A stretch of DNA of 28,668 nt from positions 1 to 28,668 of IMG/VR virus record IMGVR_UViG_3300020469_000193, one strand, 5' to 3'. Position 1 is the first letter of the stretch, and each line of letters starts with the position of its first letter. The position numbers and the translations under genes were made by a program. The notes below the pieces were generated by a model. It was not told where the DNA came from. It saw nothing but the letters and a program-made list of their open reading frames with translations, and did no database searches. Source of the DNA: a virus. This document shows, piece after piece, positions 1 through 8,279 of the stretch.

Positions 1-441
1 CATACTGTAGATATTCGTGAAACAGCAGATACTGTTGCAGATTTAAATGACGGAATTCCATTGCCTGATAACAGTGTAGGTGTTTTAAATGCAAGTCATA
101 TTCTTGAACACTTACACGACAAGACAAAAATTATGGGAGAAATACATAGAGTATTGGCACACGGCGGTTGGGCATTTATTGAAGTACCGAGTACAGATGG
201 TCGTGGAGCATTTCAAGATCCAACTCATGTGAGTTATTGGAATGAAAATAGCTTCTTATATTATACTGATAAATATCTTGGAGACTTCGTTGATAACGAT
301 ACGATTCGGTTTCAAGAGTTTAGAAAAGAAACTTATTATCCAAATGAATGGATGCAAAATTTAAATGTATTAGTAACTACTGCTTGGTTAACAGCCGTAA
401 AAGATGATAGCATTCGCTATCCACATGTTTTGAAAATTTAA
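1..441 (+). CDS. SAM-dependent methyltransferase, class I (3' part only)
   Basis: The reading frame is open from base 1, so the true start lies outside the window; the TTG at 61 is only an internal codon. The visible 146 residues hold the second half of a class I (Rossmann) methyltransferase. There is an acidic D-I-R stretch near the left edge, an ADLNDGIPLPDNS segment, the NASHILEHL motif where the strand-4 acid or Asn sits, and HRVLAHGGWAFIEVPS, the usual motif after helix D in Methyltransf_11 proteins. The later DPTHVSYWNENSF segment is typical of methyltransferases found beside sugar-nucleotide genes. The family transfers a methyl group from S-adenosylmethionine; the acceptor here is unknown, and a sugar is a guess from the adjacent RmlB-like gene 10 bases downstream. 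The SAM-binding glycine loop is off the left edge, so activity cannot be judged. Confidence 0.72.
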   Translation, partial: HTVDIRETADTVADLNDGIPLPDNSVGVLNASHILEHLHDKTKIMGEIHRVLAHGGWAFIEVPSTDGRGAFQDPTHVSYWNENSFLYYTDKYLGDFVDNDTIRFQEFRKETYYPNEWMQNLNVLVTTAWLTAVKDDSIRYPHVLKI

Positions 442-451
442 AGGTGAATGA

Positions 452-1471
452 ATGAAAAGAATTTTAATTACTGGCGGAGCTGGTTTTATTGCCCATCATT
501 TAATTGGACAAGTTCTAAAACGGACTGATTGGGAAATAGTAACTCTAGACCGTCTTGATTATAGTGGTAACTTAAATCGTTTGCATGATTTACTGCAGGA
601 TTATAGTCAGTCAGATCGTAAAAGAGTACGTACAATCTATCATGACTTTAAAGCTGAAATTAATCCAATGCTTAAATCAGATATCGGCAAAGTCGATATT
701 GTTGCGCATTTAGCTGCTGGTTCACATGTAGATCGTTCTATTGATAGACCAATGGAATTCGTAATGGATAATGTTGTTGGTACATGTAATGTATTAGAAT
801 TTGCAAGACAGCAAGAGAATCTAGAACGTTTTTTATATTTCTCAACAGATGAAATCTTTGGTCCAGCGCCTGATGGAATTAAATATAAAGAGAACGATAG
901 ATATAATTGTACAAATCCATATAGTGCTTCAAAGGCTGGTGGTGAAGAATTAGCAGTAGCATATGAAAATACTTATGGAATGCCGATTTACATTACGCAT
1001 ACTATGAATGTGTTTGGCCAAAGACAACACCCTGAAAAGTTTTTTCCGATGTGTATTAAGAAAGTACGTGATGGAGAAACAGTAACAATTCATTCTAATG
1101 CCGCAAGAACAACACCAGGATCTCGTCATTATATTCATGCCGAAGATGTAGCAGATGCTACTCTGTTCTTATTAAAAAATAAGTTTGAAGCTGTAGCCGA
1201 TAATACCGGGGCGAAATGTCCTAAGTTTAATATATGTGGAGCAAATGAGATAAATAACCTCGAATTAGCACTTATGATTGCTGATGCGCAAAATAAAAAA
1301 TTAAATTATGAAATGGTAGATTTCCATACGAGTCGACCCGGCCATGATTTAAGATATGCATTAGATGGATCTAAAATGAAATCGCTGGGATGGGAACCTC
1401 AACCAGTAAAAGAAAGAATTGAAGAAGTAGTTAACTGGACCCTATCAAATGATAGATGGCTTATGATATAA
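452..1471 (+). CDS. RmlB-like NAD-dependent nucleotide-sugar 4,6-dehydratase/epimerase
   Basis: A 339-aa short-chain dehydrogenase of the extended type, full length for the family. The NAD-binding loop TGGAGFI is at residues 7-13 and an acid for the adenosine ribose at D33. HLAAGSHVDRSI (from H86) closely matches the HLAAESHVDRS signature of dTDP-glucose 4,6-dehydratase. STDEIFG at 131-137 supplies the Thr-Asp-Glu active-site triad of that enzyme, and Y157-x3-K161 is the catalytic pair. The family oxidises C4 of an NDP-sugar and eliminates water to give a 4-keto-6-deoxy sugar. The substrate cannot be read from the sequence; related epimerases or decarboxylases are alternatives. The start ATG follows an AAGGTGA ribosome site. 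Phages use such genes for virion glycans or to alter host surface sugars. No RmlA, C or D partner is in the window. Confidence 0.85.
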   Translation: MKRILITGGAGFIAHHLIGQVLKRTDWEIVTLDRLDYSGNLNRLHDLLQDYSQSDRKRVRTIYHDFKAEINPMLKSDIGKVDIVAHLAAGSHVDRSIDRPMEFVMDNVVGTCNVLEFARQQENLERFLYFSTDEIFGPAPDGIKYKENDRYNCTNPYSASKAGGEELAVAYENTYGMPIYITHTMNVFGQRQHPEKFFPMCIKKVRDGETVTIHSNAARTTPGSRHYIHAEDVADATLFLLKNKFEAVADNTGAKCPKFNICGANEINNLELALMIADAQNKKLNYEMVDFHTSRPGHDLRYALDGSKMKSLGWEPQPVKERIEEVVNWTLSNDRWLMI

Positions 1472-1483
1472 GGATATAATGAT

Positions 1484-2887
1484 ATGTTACAATTTGGAAA
1501 TGAAAGAGTAGTTCAACAGCAGCAGAAGCCTGTTGAACAACAACAGCAGCAGGTTGAACAACCTCCTATGACCTCGGTTGAAGCATTTAAGCAACAGGGT
1601 TATATTGTTATTAGTGACGTTATTACCGAAGAAGAAGGTAAAAGACTAACAGAGCATATGTTTAAACTACATGCTGACGGTAAAACTACAAAAGATCCTC
1701 AATGTCCTTTATCTGATTCAATCTACGGTGATTTTGAATTTGATACTCTTATGGAAAAATTAGCTAAACCTTTGGGTGAAACTGTTGGCTATGAACTTTT
1801 ACCTACATATACATACGCTCGTATTTACAGAAAGGGTGATGAGTTAAAAGTTCATAAAGATAGACCATCATGCGAAATTAGCGCTACTATGACATTAGGA
1901 TTTTCTGATTATCCTATTTGGCCTATTAATATGGGAGATGCAAGAAATATTATATTAGATGTAGGTGATGCCACAATATACAAAGGGTGTGATCTTGATC
2001 ATTGGAGAGAACCCTTTAAAGGAGAATGGCAGTGCCAGGTATTCTTCCATTTTGTTGATGCAAACGGCCCTTATAAAGATCAATATAAAGATGGTCGTAA
2101 AGAACTTGGTAAACAAAAAACTGAAGATAATATGCGTGACGAATTTAAACATGGAGCGCAACAGCAACAACAAGGTCCAGTACCCGAGTTTATACAGCAA
2201 CTTCAGGGTTATCATATGGGACAAAAAATGGTATTCGGTGAAATTTATCATGGATATAGCACGTTGCCTTCTCATGATTATGATACGCCTGGCTATATGG
2301 CAATTGAACCTGATGAAGAAACAAAAGATATTACTTTAACACCTGAAGAATGTAAGATGCTTATCGATGAATACGTTAATAAGCAATATGGCGTAGACGC
2401 AGGTGTAGGATCTGATATGGCCGGAGGTGCTGAAGTTAAGAAAGAAGTTAGAAGCTGTAAAATTTATGCAGTTCCTAAAAATGATAATACTATTACAATC
2501 TATAATAAGATTTTATCGGCAGTAGCAATGGCTAATAAGTTTTATTATGATTATGAATTATCTGGTTTTGCCGGTGAAATTCAGCTATTAGAATATAAAC
2601 ATGATCCAAATAAAGATGTTGCAGATCATTATGACTGGCACATGGATACTGGACCAGGAGAATCTGCAACTCGAAAGCTTTCTGTAATAGTACAATTATC
2701 AGGTTCTGATGATTATAAAGGTTGCGAACTTATTATAAATAACATAGGTAACCAAGTAACTGGTTCTAGAGTGAAAGGATCGCTTCTTATGTTTCCTGGT
2801 CTCTTTATGCATACAATAACGCCAATTACAGAAGGCACAAGATATAGTTTAGTAGTTTGGATTCATGGAAATAAACGGTTTAGATAA
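1484..2887 (+). CDS. Tandem two-domain 2-oxoglutarate/Fe(II)-dependent oxygenase
   Basis: A 467-aa protein containing two oxygenase jelly rolls. It opens with a Gln-rich tail (residues 11-26, CAA/CAG runs), then domain 1 (about 30-205) with H124-x-D126 and distal H173 in the DHWREPF block. A second Gln-rich linker is at 225-230. Domain 2 (about 320-467) has H386-x-D388, distal H443 and R453, exactly ten residues later, the basic residue that binds the 2OG carboxylate. In domain 1 the equivalent position holds Gln or Trp, so its cosubstrate binding may differ, though HWREPF...QVFFHF looks like a conserved phage subfamily. Such enzymes hydroxylate proteins, sugars or nucleobases; the substrate is unknown. 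The gene is 12 bases after the RmlB-like gene and probably co-transcribed with it. Prolyl hydroxylation is possible but not shown. Confidence 0.82.
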   Translation: MLQFGNERVVQQQQKPVEQQQQQVEQPPMTSVEAFKQQGYIVISDVITEEEGKRLTEHMFKLHADGKTTKDPQCPLSDSIYGDFEFDTLMEKLAKPLGETVGYELLPTYTYARIYRKGDELKVHKDRPSCEISATMTLGFSDYPIWPINMGDARNIILDVGDATIYKGCDLDHWREPFKGEWQCQVFFHFVDANGPYKDQYKDGRKELGKQKTEDNMRDEFKHGAQQQQQGPVPEFIQQLQGYHMGQKMVFGEIYHGYSTLPSHDYDTPGYMAIEPDEETKDITLTPEECKMLIDEYVNKQYGVDAGVGSDMAGGAEVKKEVRSCKIYAVPKNDNTITIYNKILSAVAMANKFYYDYELSGFAGEIQLLEYKHDPNKDVADHYDWHMDTGPGESATRKLSVIVQLSGSDDYKGCELIINNIGNQVTGSRVKGSLLMFPGLFMHTITPITEGTRYSLVVWIHGNKRFR

Positions 2888-2904
2888 TAAAGGATTAATT
2901 AGTA

Positions 2905-3873
2905 ATGGCTAAAAAAGTAGCAAAAAAAGAAAGTGACGTGTTTAACAACTTTCCTATTATTGAACAAGTAAATCAGATTCTTGCAGAAGGAGATAAATTA
3001 GGAGGCACGCAGTTGCCTTTTGATGCTGTTGTTGGTTCATCCTCCTTTTTGCCTGATACACAATCATTTGGAAATAAAACGTTAAAAGAAAACGCTATCT
3101 TATGTCAAGAAGCCATGAACATTTCTGATGAGCTTCAAGAAATATGGAACCATGCTCATACGCAATTTGCATGGAAACATATTAACTTTTCTAATCATGA
3201 CCATATGTTGAATATGAGGCAGATTTCTGCAGAAATTTCTTCGAAAGCTGACGCGCTAAGAAATCTTAAATGGAGCCTATTGGATAATGAAATTAAGCAA
3301 GCTGAATTAGAAAGCAGAATTTCACAACTTGACGAGAATTCTTCGGATATTCAAAAATTTAAAAAGATGAGATTGATTCTTTCTTTAGCGAGAATGAAAG
3401 AAGACAAAGAAAGAACTCAGTTAATGATTGAAGGCACTATGAAAGATATGATTGCTATTAAATCATCATACGAAGATTTAAGTAAGCATGTTGAAAATCT
3501 CAGTGAAATGGATATTGAAGAAAGGCAAGCTCAACAACATATGTGTCGTTCTATTATGCAATGTTTAAGAGACGTAAGGCAGTTTGGTCATATTACTAAA
3601 GGTGAACAAGAATATGCCGAGCAGATTGGTATCAATCCAAGTAAACTATTACAAGCTATTAGAAATTATTTAGAAAGAGAAGCTCAATCAGATTCTTGGG
3701 ACACTAGAGAATTAAATCAGTTTATTAATCAATTAGCAGATGAACTATCTAATAATATGAAAGTTCATGAAAAAAGAATGGAATATTCTTTATTTAATCC
3801 TAAACCTATTGAAGCAGCGTCTTCAGTTCATAGATTACAGTTAAATAAAGCAGATAAAGCTTTAGAAGGATAA
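2905..3873 (+). CDS. Unknown helical protein with long coiled coil
   Basis: I do not recognise this 322-aa protein. It starts with a Lys/Ala-rich tail (MAKKVAKKES), followed by a mixed region to about residue 95. Residues about 105-200 form long, charged, Leu/Ile/Met-spaced helices that read as a coiled coil (for example AELESRISQLDENSS and LSKHVENLSEMDIEE). A second helical region follows to residue 280 and ends in a basic tail. There is no signal peptide and no membrane segment. It has an AAAGGA ribosome site, lies 17 bases after the oxygenase gene and 4 bases before the next gene, and heads the run of probable virion genes leading to gene 13. A structural, chaperone or fibre-assembly role is inferred only from position and helical content. 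Confidence 0.6.
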   Translation: MAKKVAKKESDVFNNFPIIEQVNQILAEGDKLGGTQLPFDAVVGSSSFLPDTQSFGNKTLKENAILCQEAMNISDELQEIWNHAHTQFAWKHINFSNHDHMLNMRQISAEISSKADALRNLKWSLLDNEIKQAELESRISQLDENSSDIQKFKKMRLILSLARMKEDKERTQLMIEGTMKDMIAIKSSYEDLSKHVENLSEMDIEERQAQQHMCRSIMQCLRDVRQFGHITKGEQEYAEQIGINPSKLLQAIRNYLEREAQSDSWDTRELNQFINQLADELSNNMKVHEKRMEYSLFNPKPIEAASSVHRLQLNKADKALEG

Positions 3874-3877
3874 TAAA

Positions 3878-4270
3878 ATGGCAGGAGCTCCAGGATTAGT
3901 AGAATATAAAAATCAGCCAGCAATACCGCCTGAAGTACAAATGACACCTACGTTTATTACTTACGGTGGATATGAATATAGTGAATCAGATTATTCGTAC
4001 GTTGGATGGGTTGGTAAATCTATGCAACAATATTACGTACCTGATACGTTGACATGGTTAGATAGCGCTGACTTCATTGCCAGATCTTTAAAACTAAAAT
4101 ACGCAAATCCTGGAAAATATATTAGACATACTGAAGAAGGAACTATACTTGGTTTCGATTCAGATGGATTCCCTCTTAAATATAGTGATGATTCTTGTCG
4201 CGCAATAGCGTCAAATTTACTAGATGAAATAATATCATATTGTAATGAACATGATAATATAGGTTATTAG
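3878..4270 (+). CDS. Unknown 130-aa protein, upstream of fibre-like genes
   Basis: A 130-aa protein I do not recognise. It is rich in Tyr and Gly in its first half (YGGYEYSESDYSYVGW) and has a helical C-terminal end (IASNLLDEIISYCNEHDN). It lacks a signal peptide, transmembrane helix, Cys pairs or any known catalytic motif. It sits 4 bases after the coiled-coil gene and 2 bases before the first of three fibre-like genes, so it is almost certainly translated from the same late message. A small virion or fibre-assembly protein would fit the neighbours, but the sequence does not prove this. The reading frame is supported by tight packing and by a start codon directly after the preceding stop. 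Confidence 0.6.
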   Translation: MAGAPGLVEYKNQPAIPPEVQMTPTFITYGGYEYSESDYSYVGWVGKSMQQYYVPDTLTWLDSADFIARSLKLKYANPGKYIRHTEEGTILGFDSDGFPLKYSDDSCRAIASNLLDEIISYCNEHDNIGY

Positions 4271-4272
4271 AA

Positions 4273-5706
4273 ATGCCTATATTAATTGATGCATCATCGA
4301 TAACCTTTAATGCTCAGCCGGGTCCTCAAGATTTAGGGCCTACAAATCAGCCTAGCTCATATGATGGTATAAAACAAACAATTACGCCTCAAAATCCTAC
4401 TGCACTAGCTTCATTAAAAATAGCAGGAGATGCATCTGGTTATACTATGGGTGGAGGTTATTTGCACGCGTTTAACCATCTTAATGGTATAGGACAAATG
4501 CCTTATGAACAAGCCGATATCGCGTTATATAATTCAGGCGGGCTTACCGCGCCACCACAATACGGATATAACTTTATTAGAATGCAGCCAATAGCTGGCA
4601 TTATGGCAGGTACTACGGCTTCTGCATTTGTACTAGGTGCCTTTAGGCTTACTAACGGCCAAGCTATTTTTAAAGGCTCTGGTGGCGATAATTCAAACGC
4701 ATATCAGAGTGCAGACGGAACTACATCATTTTATCCTAATTATAATTCTAGTATACCTGTTTCTAATTCAACTAAATTTCCATTTGCGGCGTCTGGAAGT
4801 GGCCCTATCGCTGTAGCTCTTACAACTGATTTATCTGCAAATGCCATCCCTGGGCGTTATTCACCAGTAGCTTCAGCTCCTGATAGAGCAAATAGCGGCT
4901 TCTTTTCTGGCACCAATTCATCTCGGAATTCCCCCGTGCCCACTCCACAAATCAATTCAGGGATGCAGTCAACGGATGCGAATTACTATATGCCATGGGC
5001 AAGTGAAACTAAAACTAATTTTGGTCCTACACTTTCGCCGCTGGCTCCTCAGATATCGGTAGGTGAAACAGGCCCTGGGAACATTTACCGCCAAGGTTAT
5101 GGCGGCGGTGCAAGATGGGTGCCCAGTGGGCATATCCATTATTGGGGATCAGCGGGCGGCACGCCCTCAGTGAATGCTATCAATAGATTTGGTGTAAAAT
5201 TTCCTACATCTAACTATGTCAGTATTAGTACTGCGGTGACAGTTAACCAATCCCCGTCGACTAATCCTTATTTTGGCGCTTCTGGCGCGGGTCGTCTGGT
5301 TGCACTTTCACCACCAAGCGCAGGCGTTCCTTCTAATATGATAATGGTAGGTGGCGGCGCATCTACTCCGTCTACTACTGTTCCTCAAAGAGGGATAACA
5401 AGATATCCAACAGCATCGGTTACTACTATAGCTGACGGTAGTCCATTAGGCCCCTTTCAAGCAGTTCCATCTCCTCAAATTCCAAGGCACCCGAATCGTA
5501 TGGTTGCAGAAAGCAGTTCTAGTCATTTAATTTATTATGGTGGTACTTCACCGCAACAATTCAACCAACGATATACGTATGTACTTCCATACGCTAGCTT
5601 TAATACAGCATCAGTAAGTTATCAAGGTACTATGTGGGAAGATGCTGCGCAGCCTCAATCGGCTATGCGATATCCTAAAACACAAGGGTTTTCAAATAAG
5701 GTTTAA
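4273..5706 (+). CDS. Probable tail fibre/adhesin with kelch-like GG motifs
   Basis: A 477-aa protein, very rich in Gly, Ser, Pro, Thr and Asn and almost without long helices, as in phage fibres and adhesins. Several segments share the pattern: hydrophobic strand, Gly-Gly, about 15 residues, then a strand ending in Pro. Examples are HYWGSAGG (295-296), IMVGGG (360-362) and IYYGG (423-424). This is like the GG doublet of kelch/beta-propeller blades, but too degenerate for a firm domain call. It shares LHAF (64-67) and GVKFP (307-311) with the gene at 6823 (LHAF at 85-88, GVKLP at 301-305), so the two are probably paralogues. It starts 2 bases after the previous stop. A surface-binding virion role is inferred from composition and location beside gene 13. 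It could instead be a neck or baseplate decoration. Confidence 0.6.
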   Translation: MPILIDASSITFNAQPGPQDLGPTNQPSSYDGIKQTITPQNPTALASLKIAGDASGYTMGGGYLHAFNHLNGIGQMPYEQADIALYNSGGLTAPPQYGYNFIRMQPIAGIMAGTTASAFVLGAFRLTNGQAIFKGSGGDNSNAYQSADGTTSFYPNYNSSIPVSNSTKFPFAASGSGPIAVALTTDLSANAIPGRYSPVASAPDRANSGFFSGTNSSRNSPVPTPQINSGMQSTDANYYMPWASETKTNFGPTLSPLAPQISVGETGPGNIYRQGYGGGARWVPSGHIHYWGSAGGTPSVNAINRFGVKFPTSNYVSISTAVTVNQSPSTNPYFGASGAGRLVALSPPSAGVPSNMIMVGGGASTPSTTVPQRGITRYPTASVTTIADGSPLGPFQAVPSPQIPRHPNRMVAESSSSHLIYYGGTSPQQFNQRYTYVLPYASFNTASVSYQGTMWEDAAQPQSAMRYPKTQGFSNKV

Positions 5707-5712
5707 GATATA

Positions 5713-6807
5713 ATGGCATTAACGTTTACAGAAGATAGTCCGTCTCAATTAACTATAAGTAATAGTGGAGGTAAGGATATAGTACTTACTAACGATCCTT
5801 CTAATCCAACTACTATACCTCAATTTGCGCATGGTTCTAAAGTATCAATACAAGGAACATTATATGGGCAAGTACCTTCAAGTTCTTATGGCGGAATAGG
5901 CGCGTCTGTTCCTGTAACGTATACTATGGCTAGATCTCCTGCAAGCGGTGCCGTAAATGAAGGAACTGCTGTTTCATTTACTGTTACAGCTTCTGATGGA
6001 TCTGCTTCTCCTTATCCTTACACAATTACCGGTATAACTTCAGCTGATTTAAATCCTTCTGGAACAAGTCTCACTGGAACAGGTACTACGGGCACTGCAG
6101 TGCCATTTACTCTTGCAAGTGATAATTCTACCGAAGGTACTGAAACAATGACTTTCACTATTCCAGGTAGTTATACTGGTCCTCAGCAATCGTTATCTAT
6201 TCCTATTTCCGATACTAGCACAACTCCAGGCGGGGGAGGTGGAGGAGGAGGTTCAGGTCCATTTATCGTATTAGGACCGCTATCGGCGCCATATATTACA
6301 TATCCAAATACCACAGGTGGAATTAATAACGTTTGGTTTAGAAGAGGTTTAGTTAGATATAATTTGATAGCCTCTGAACTTAGTGCTGCGGGTATGTCTG
6401 GCCCTACAGCTCTTACTAGTATTTCTTGGAATAATATTAACGTTCCTACCAGACCGACACAACCTCAGTTTACAATACTTTTAGCACCTACATCAAACCC
6501 TAGCGTTAACGCTGGCGCTGTGTCACCACAAACTACAGTTCGCGCATCATCGCCTTTTACTTGGACTAGTGTTGGACCTACAACATTTCCGTTTACAACG
6601 CCTTGGACATATCCAGGAAGTAATGGAATACAAGTTACAGTAATATGGGGTCAAGTTAGTCCAAATTACGCATCTTCCGGTCAAATGGCATTTAGAGCAC
6701 CTGGACGTATGTATTATGCTAGAACTGATGGCAGTGGTTTTTATCCATCAACTCAAGGTACTCCTCAGGCCACCAATACCGGGCGGCCGATAACGGTCTT
6801 TAATTAA
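5713..6807 (+). CDS. Putative virion adhesin: Calx-beta-like domain, poly-Gly linker, beta-rich C-domain
   Basis: A 364-aa beta-rich protein in three parts. After a short N-terminal region, residues about 68-168 resemble a Calx-beta repeat: VNEGTAVSFTVTASDG, then FTLASDNSTEGTETMTFTI, the usual glycine/acidic turn near the Ca-binding end, then LSIPISDTS. Residues 173-180 are eight consecutive glycines, a flexible linker. Residues about 183-364 form a beta domain. Its RGLVRYNLIASELSAAG...LTSISW segment looks like domains in bacterial secreted or cell-surface proteins (YTAAELxAAG...ITSIAF pattern). No signal peptide is seen, as expected for a virion protein. It lies between two related kelch-like proteins, 6 and 15 bases from its neighbours. 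A role in host-surface attachment is inferred; neither the C-terminal domain family nor the ligand can be named with confidence. Confidence 0.6.
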   Translation: MALTFTEDSPSQLTISNSGGKDIVLTNDPSNPTTIPQFAHGSKVSIQGTLYGQVPSSSYGGIGASVPVTYTMARSPASGAVNEGTAVSFTVTASDGSASPYPYTITGITSADLNPSGTSLTGTGTTGTAVPFTLASDNSTEGTETMTFTIPGSYTGPQQSLSIPISDTSTTPGGGGGGGGSGPFIVLGPLSAPYITYPNTTGGINNVWFRRGLVRYNLIASELSAAGMSGPTALTSISWNNINVPTRPTQPQFTILLAPTSNPSVNAGAVSPQTTVRASSPFTWTSVGPTTFPFTTPWTYPGSNGIQVTVIWGQVSPNYASSGQMAFRAPGRMYYARTDGSGFYPSTQGTPQATNTGRPITVFN

Positions 6808-6822
6808 AAGGTTTAATCTATT

Positions 6823-8241
6823 ATGACTATTTTGTTTGAACAAACACAAGACACTATTCGTGGTCATAATTTTATGCTAAGAGGCATTTTTAGTAATGTT
6901 AGTAGTCCTCAAGATAATCACGGAAACATACAGATAAGAACCGTAAGTTATAATACTCAAAATCCTCAAGATCCACAAGGCGATGGCGCGCCATCTGATT
7001 TTACTCATACTGCTTGGGTTTTTGCGGGGCATCCTGTAAATACGATTGCTCCTAATAATACTGCTTCGACACTTTTACATGCATTTACAATAGCTAAGCC
7101 TGGAAACCAATATATAAAATCCGATGATGGTTTTTTTAATTTTGGGTGGCACGGACCTTCTTTGCCTACCGCTCTGCAGCATAATGTTTATCAATTAACC
7201 TTTTCAAATAATACCGAAGTTGCCGTAGGAAGTGCGCAAGGTTATCCTAGCATATATGCGGCGGGCTCAGCGACTGGTCCTACTCAAGTTCTATTGATGG
7301 GTGGCCAAACATCATCAAATAGTGGAGAACAGCAAGCTATATGGTCAATGCCTAAAGCGTCGAAATCTGCGGTATCTATAAATCCGAGTGTGAATACTTA
7401 TTTACCTGCGGTTTTTTCTACAACTAGCAGAAATATAGGCTCAACCCAAGGAGAATCTCAAAATTGGAGTGAAAATGGAAACGATAAATGGTATTCCAAT
7501 GAAGCTGGCGATATATATTCTGGATCATTTGCTAGTGGAAATGGTAGTCGAATTTTGTCAGATATGCGTAATCCCGGTAACCAATCGTTTATGTCCAGTA
7601 GCGTGCTGGCAAACCCCGGTAATGTAGGATCTTCAGGCGAATTTTCTGTTCATTTTCTTAATGGGGATACTCATCCGTATCATCCATTAGTATCTTCTGT
7701 TCCAAATAGTCAACACGAACTTGGTGTAAAATTACCTTTTGCAACAGCTCAAGCAACAGGAGGTTCTATTTTATATCTGCCTCCAAGTCTTTTCGTAAAA
7801 GGCCGCGATATGTCACCAGCTGGCATTGGTAATATAGCAAAAGCTTCGCCAGGAAGTTGGAGATGGGATACTGGAGTAGCTTCTAACGCAGATGCAGTTT
7901 GGGTACACGGTGGTCTGTACTCCAACGTTGGCCCGTACCAACCCGCTTGGAAACAAGTAGGAAAAATTCCATTTTCTAGTATGACTAGTGCTGTTGCATC
8001 GGCCGGAGATGCCGGTCAGTGGGGAGTAAGATATACTCAAGGAAATAGTGATGCAAAAACTGTTTTTATGTCAAAGTCTTTGAATTCGGGATCTCCGGAA
8101 GTCAGCAATTGGAGAACATTTAATTTACAAAATTCAATTACAACTACTACTGTTGGTACAGCATCTGCTGCAGGCCCAGGATATATTCCCGCGGTTCGGG
8201 TAGGAATAAGCAAAGTTGGTGGTTTTGCTTACATCGGTTAA
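6823..8241 (+). CDS. Probable tail fibre/adhesin, paralogue of the gene at 4273
   Basis: A 472-aa Gly/Ser/Asn-rich protein with the same build as the gene at 4273. The two share LHAF (85-88 here), GVKLP (301-305 here) and hydrophobic strands capped by Gly-Gly: VLLMGG at 156-161 with Trp/Pro following (IWSMP), and AVWVHGG at 358-364 followed by AWKQVGKIP. The GG, then Trp, then Pro spacing is that of kelch blades, which suggests a beta-propeller-like body, but this needs a structure prediction. There is no signal peptide or membrane segment. It is the last gene of the fibre-like run; a late promoter begins 5 bases after its stop. Likely a virion surface protein; the receptor is unknown. The paralogy suggests the pair arose by duplication and then diverged. 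Confidence 0.6.
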   Translation: MTILFEQTQDTIRGHNFMLRGIFSNVSSPQDNHGNIQIRTVSYNTQNPQDPQGDGAPSDFTHTAWVFAGHPVNTIAPNNTASTLLHAFTIAKPGNQYIKSDDGFFNFGWHGPSLPTALQHNVYQLTFSNNTEVAVGSAQGYPSIYAAGSATGPTQVLLMGGQTSSNSGEQQAIWSMPKASKSAVSINPSVNTYLPAVFSTTSRNIGSTQGESQNWSENGNDKWYSNEAGDIYSGSFASGNGSRILSDMRNPGNQSFMSSSVLANPGNVGSSGEFSVHFLNGDTHPYHPLVSSVPNSQHELGVKLPFATAQATGGSILYLPPSLFVKGRDMSPAGIGNIAKASPGSWRWDTGVASNADAVWVHGGLYSNVGPYQPAWKQVGKIPFSSMTSAVASAGDAGQWGVRYTQGNSDAKTVFMSKSLNSGSPEVSNWRTFNLQNSITTTTVGTASAAGPGYIPAVRVGISKVGGFAYIG

Positions 8242-8245
8242 GTTG

Positions 8246-8253
8246 TATAAATA
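8246..8253 (+). promoter_or_regulatory. T4-type late promoter (TATAAATA) before gene 13
   Basis: An exact match to the T4 late promoter octamer, placed in the 38-base gap between the fibre-like gene and gene 13. If the octamer covers -13 to -6 as in T4, transcription would start near 8259, leaving a leader of about 21 bases that contains an AAGG ribosome site (8268-8271). It would be read by host RNA polymerase carrying gp55, whose gene is in this window. Confidence 0.8.
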
Positions 8254-8279
8254 GCTAAAAATATATTAAGGTTTATCAT

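Noticed and set aside
61-441. Methyltransferase starting at TTG 61
   Set aside because: The frame is open to base 1 with clear methyltransferase sequence upstream, so TTG is internal.
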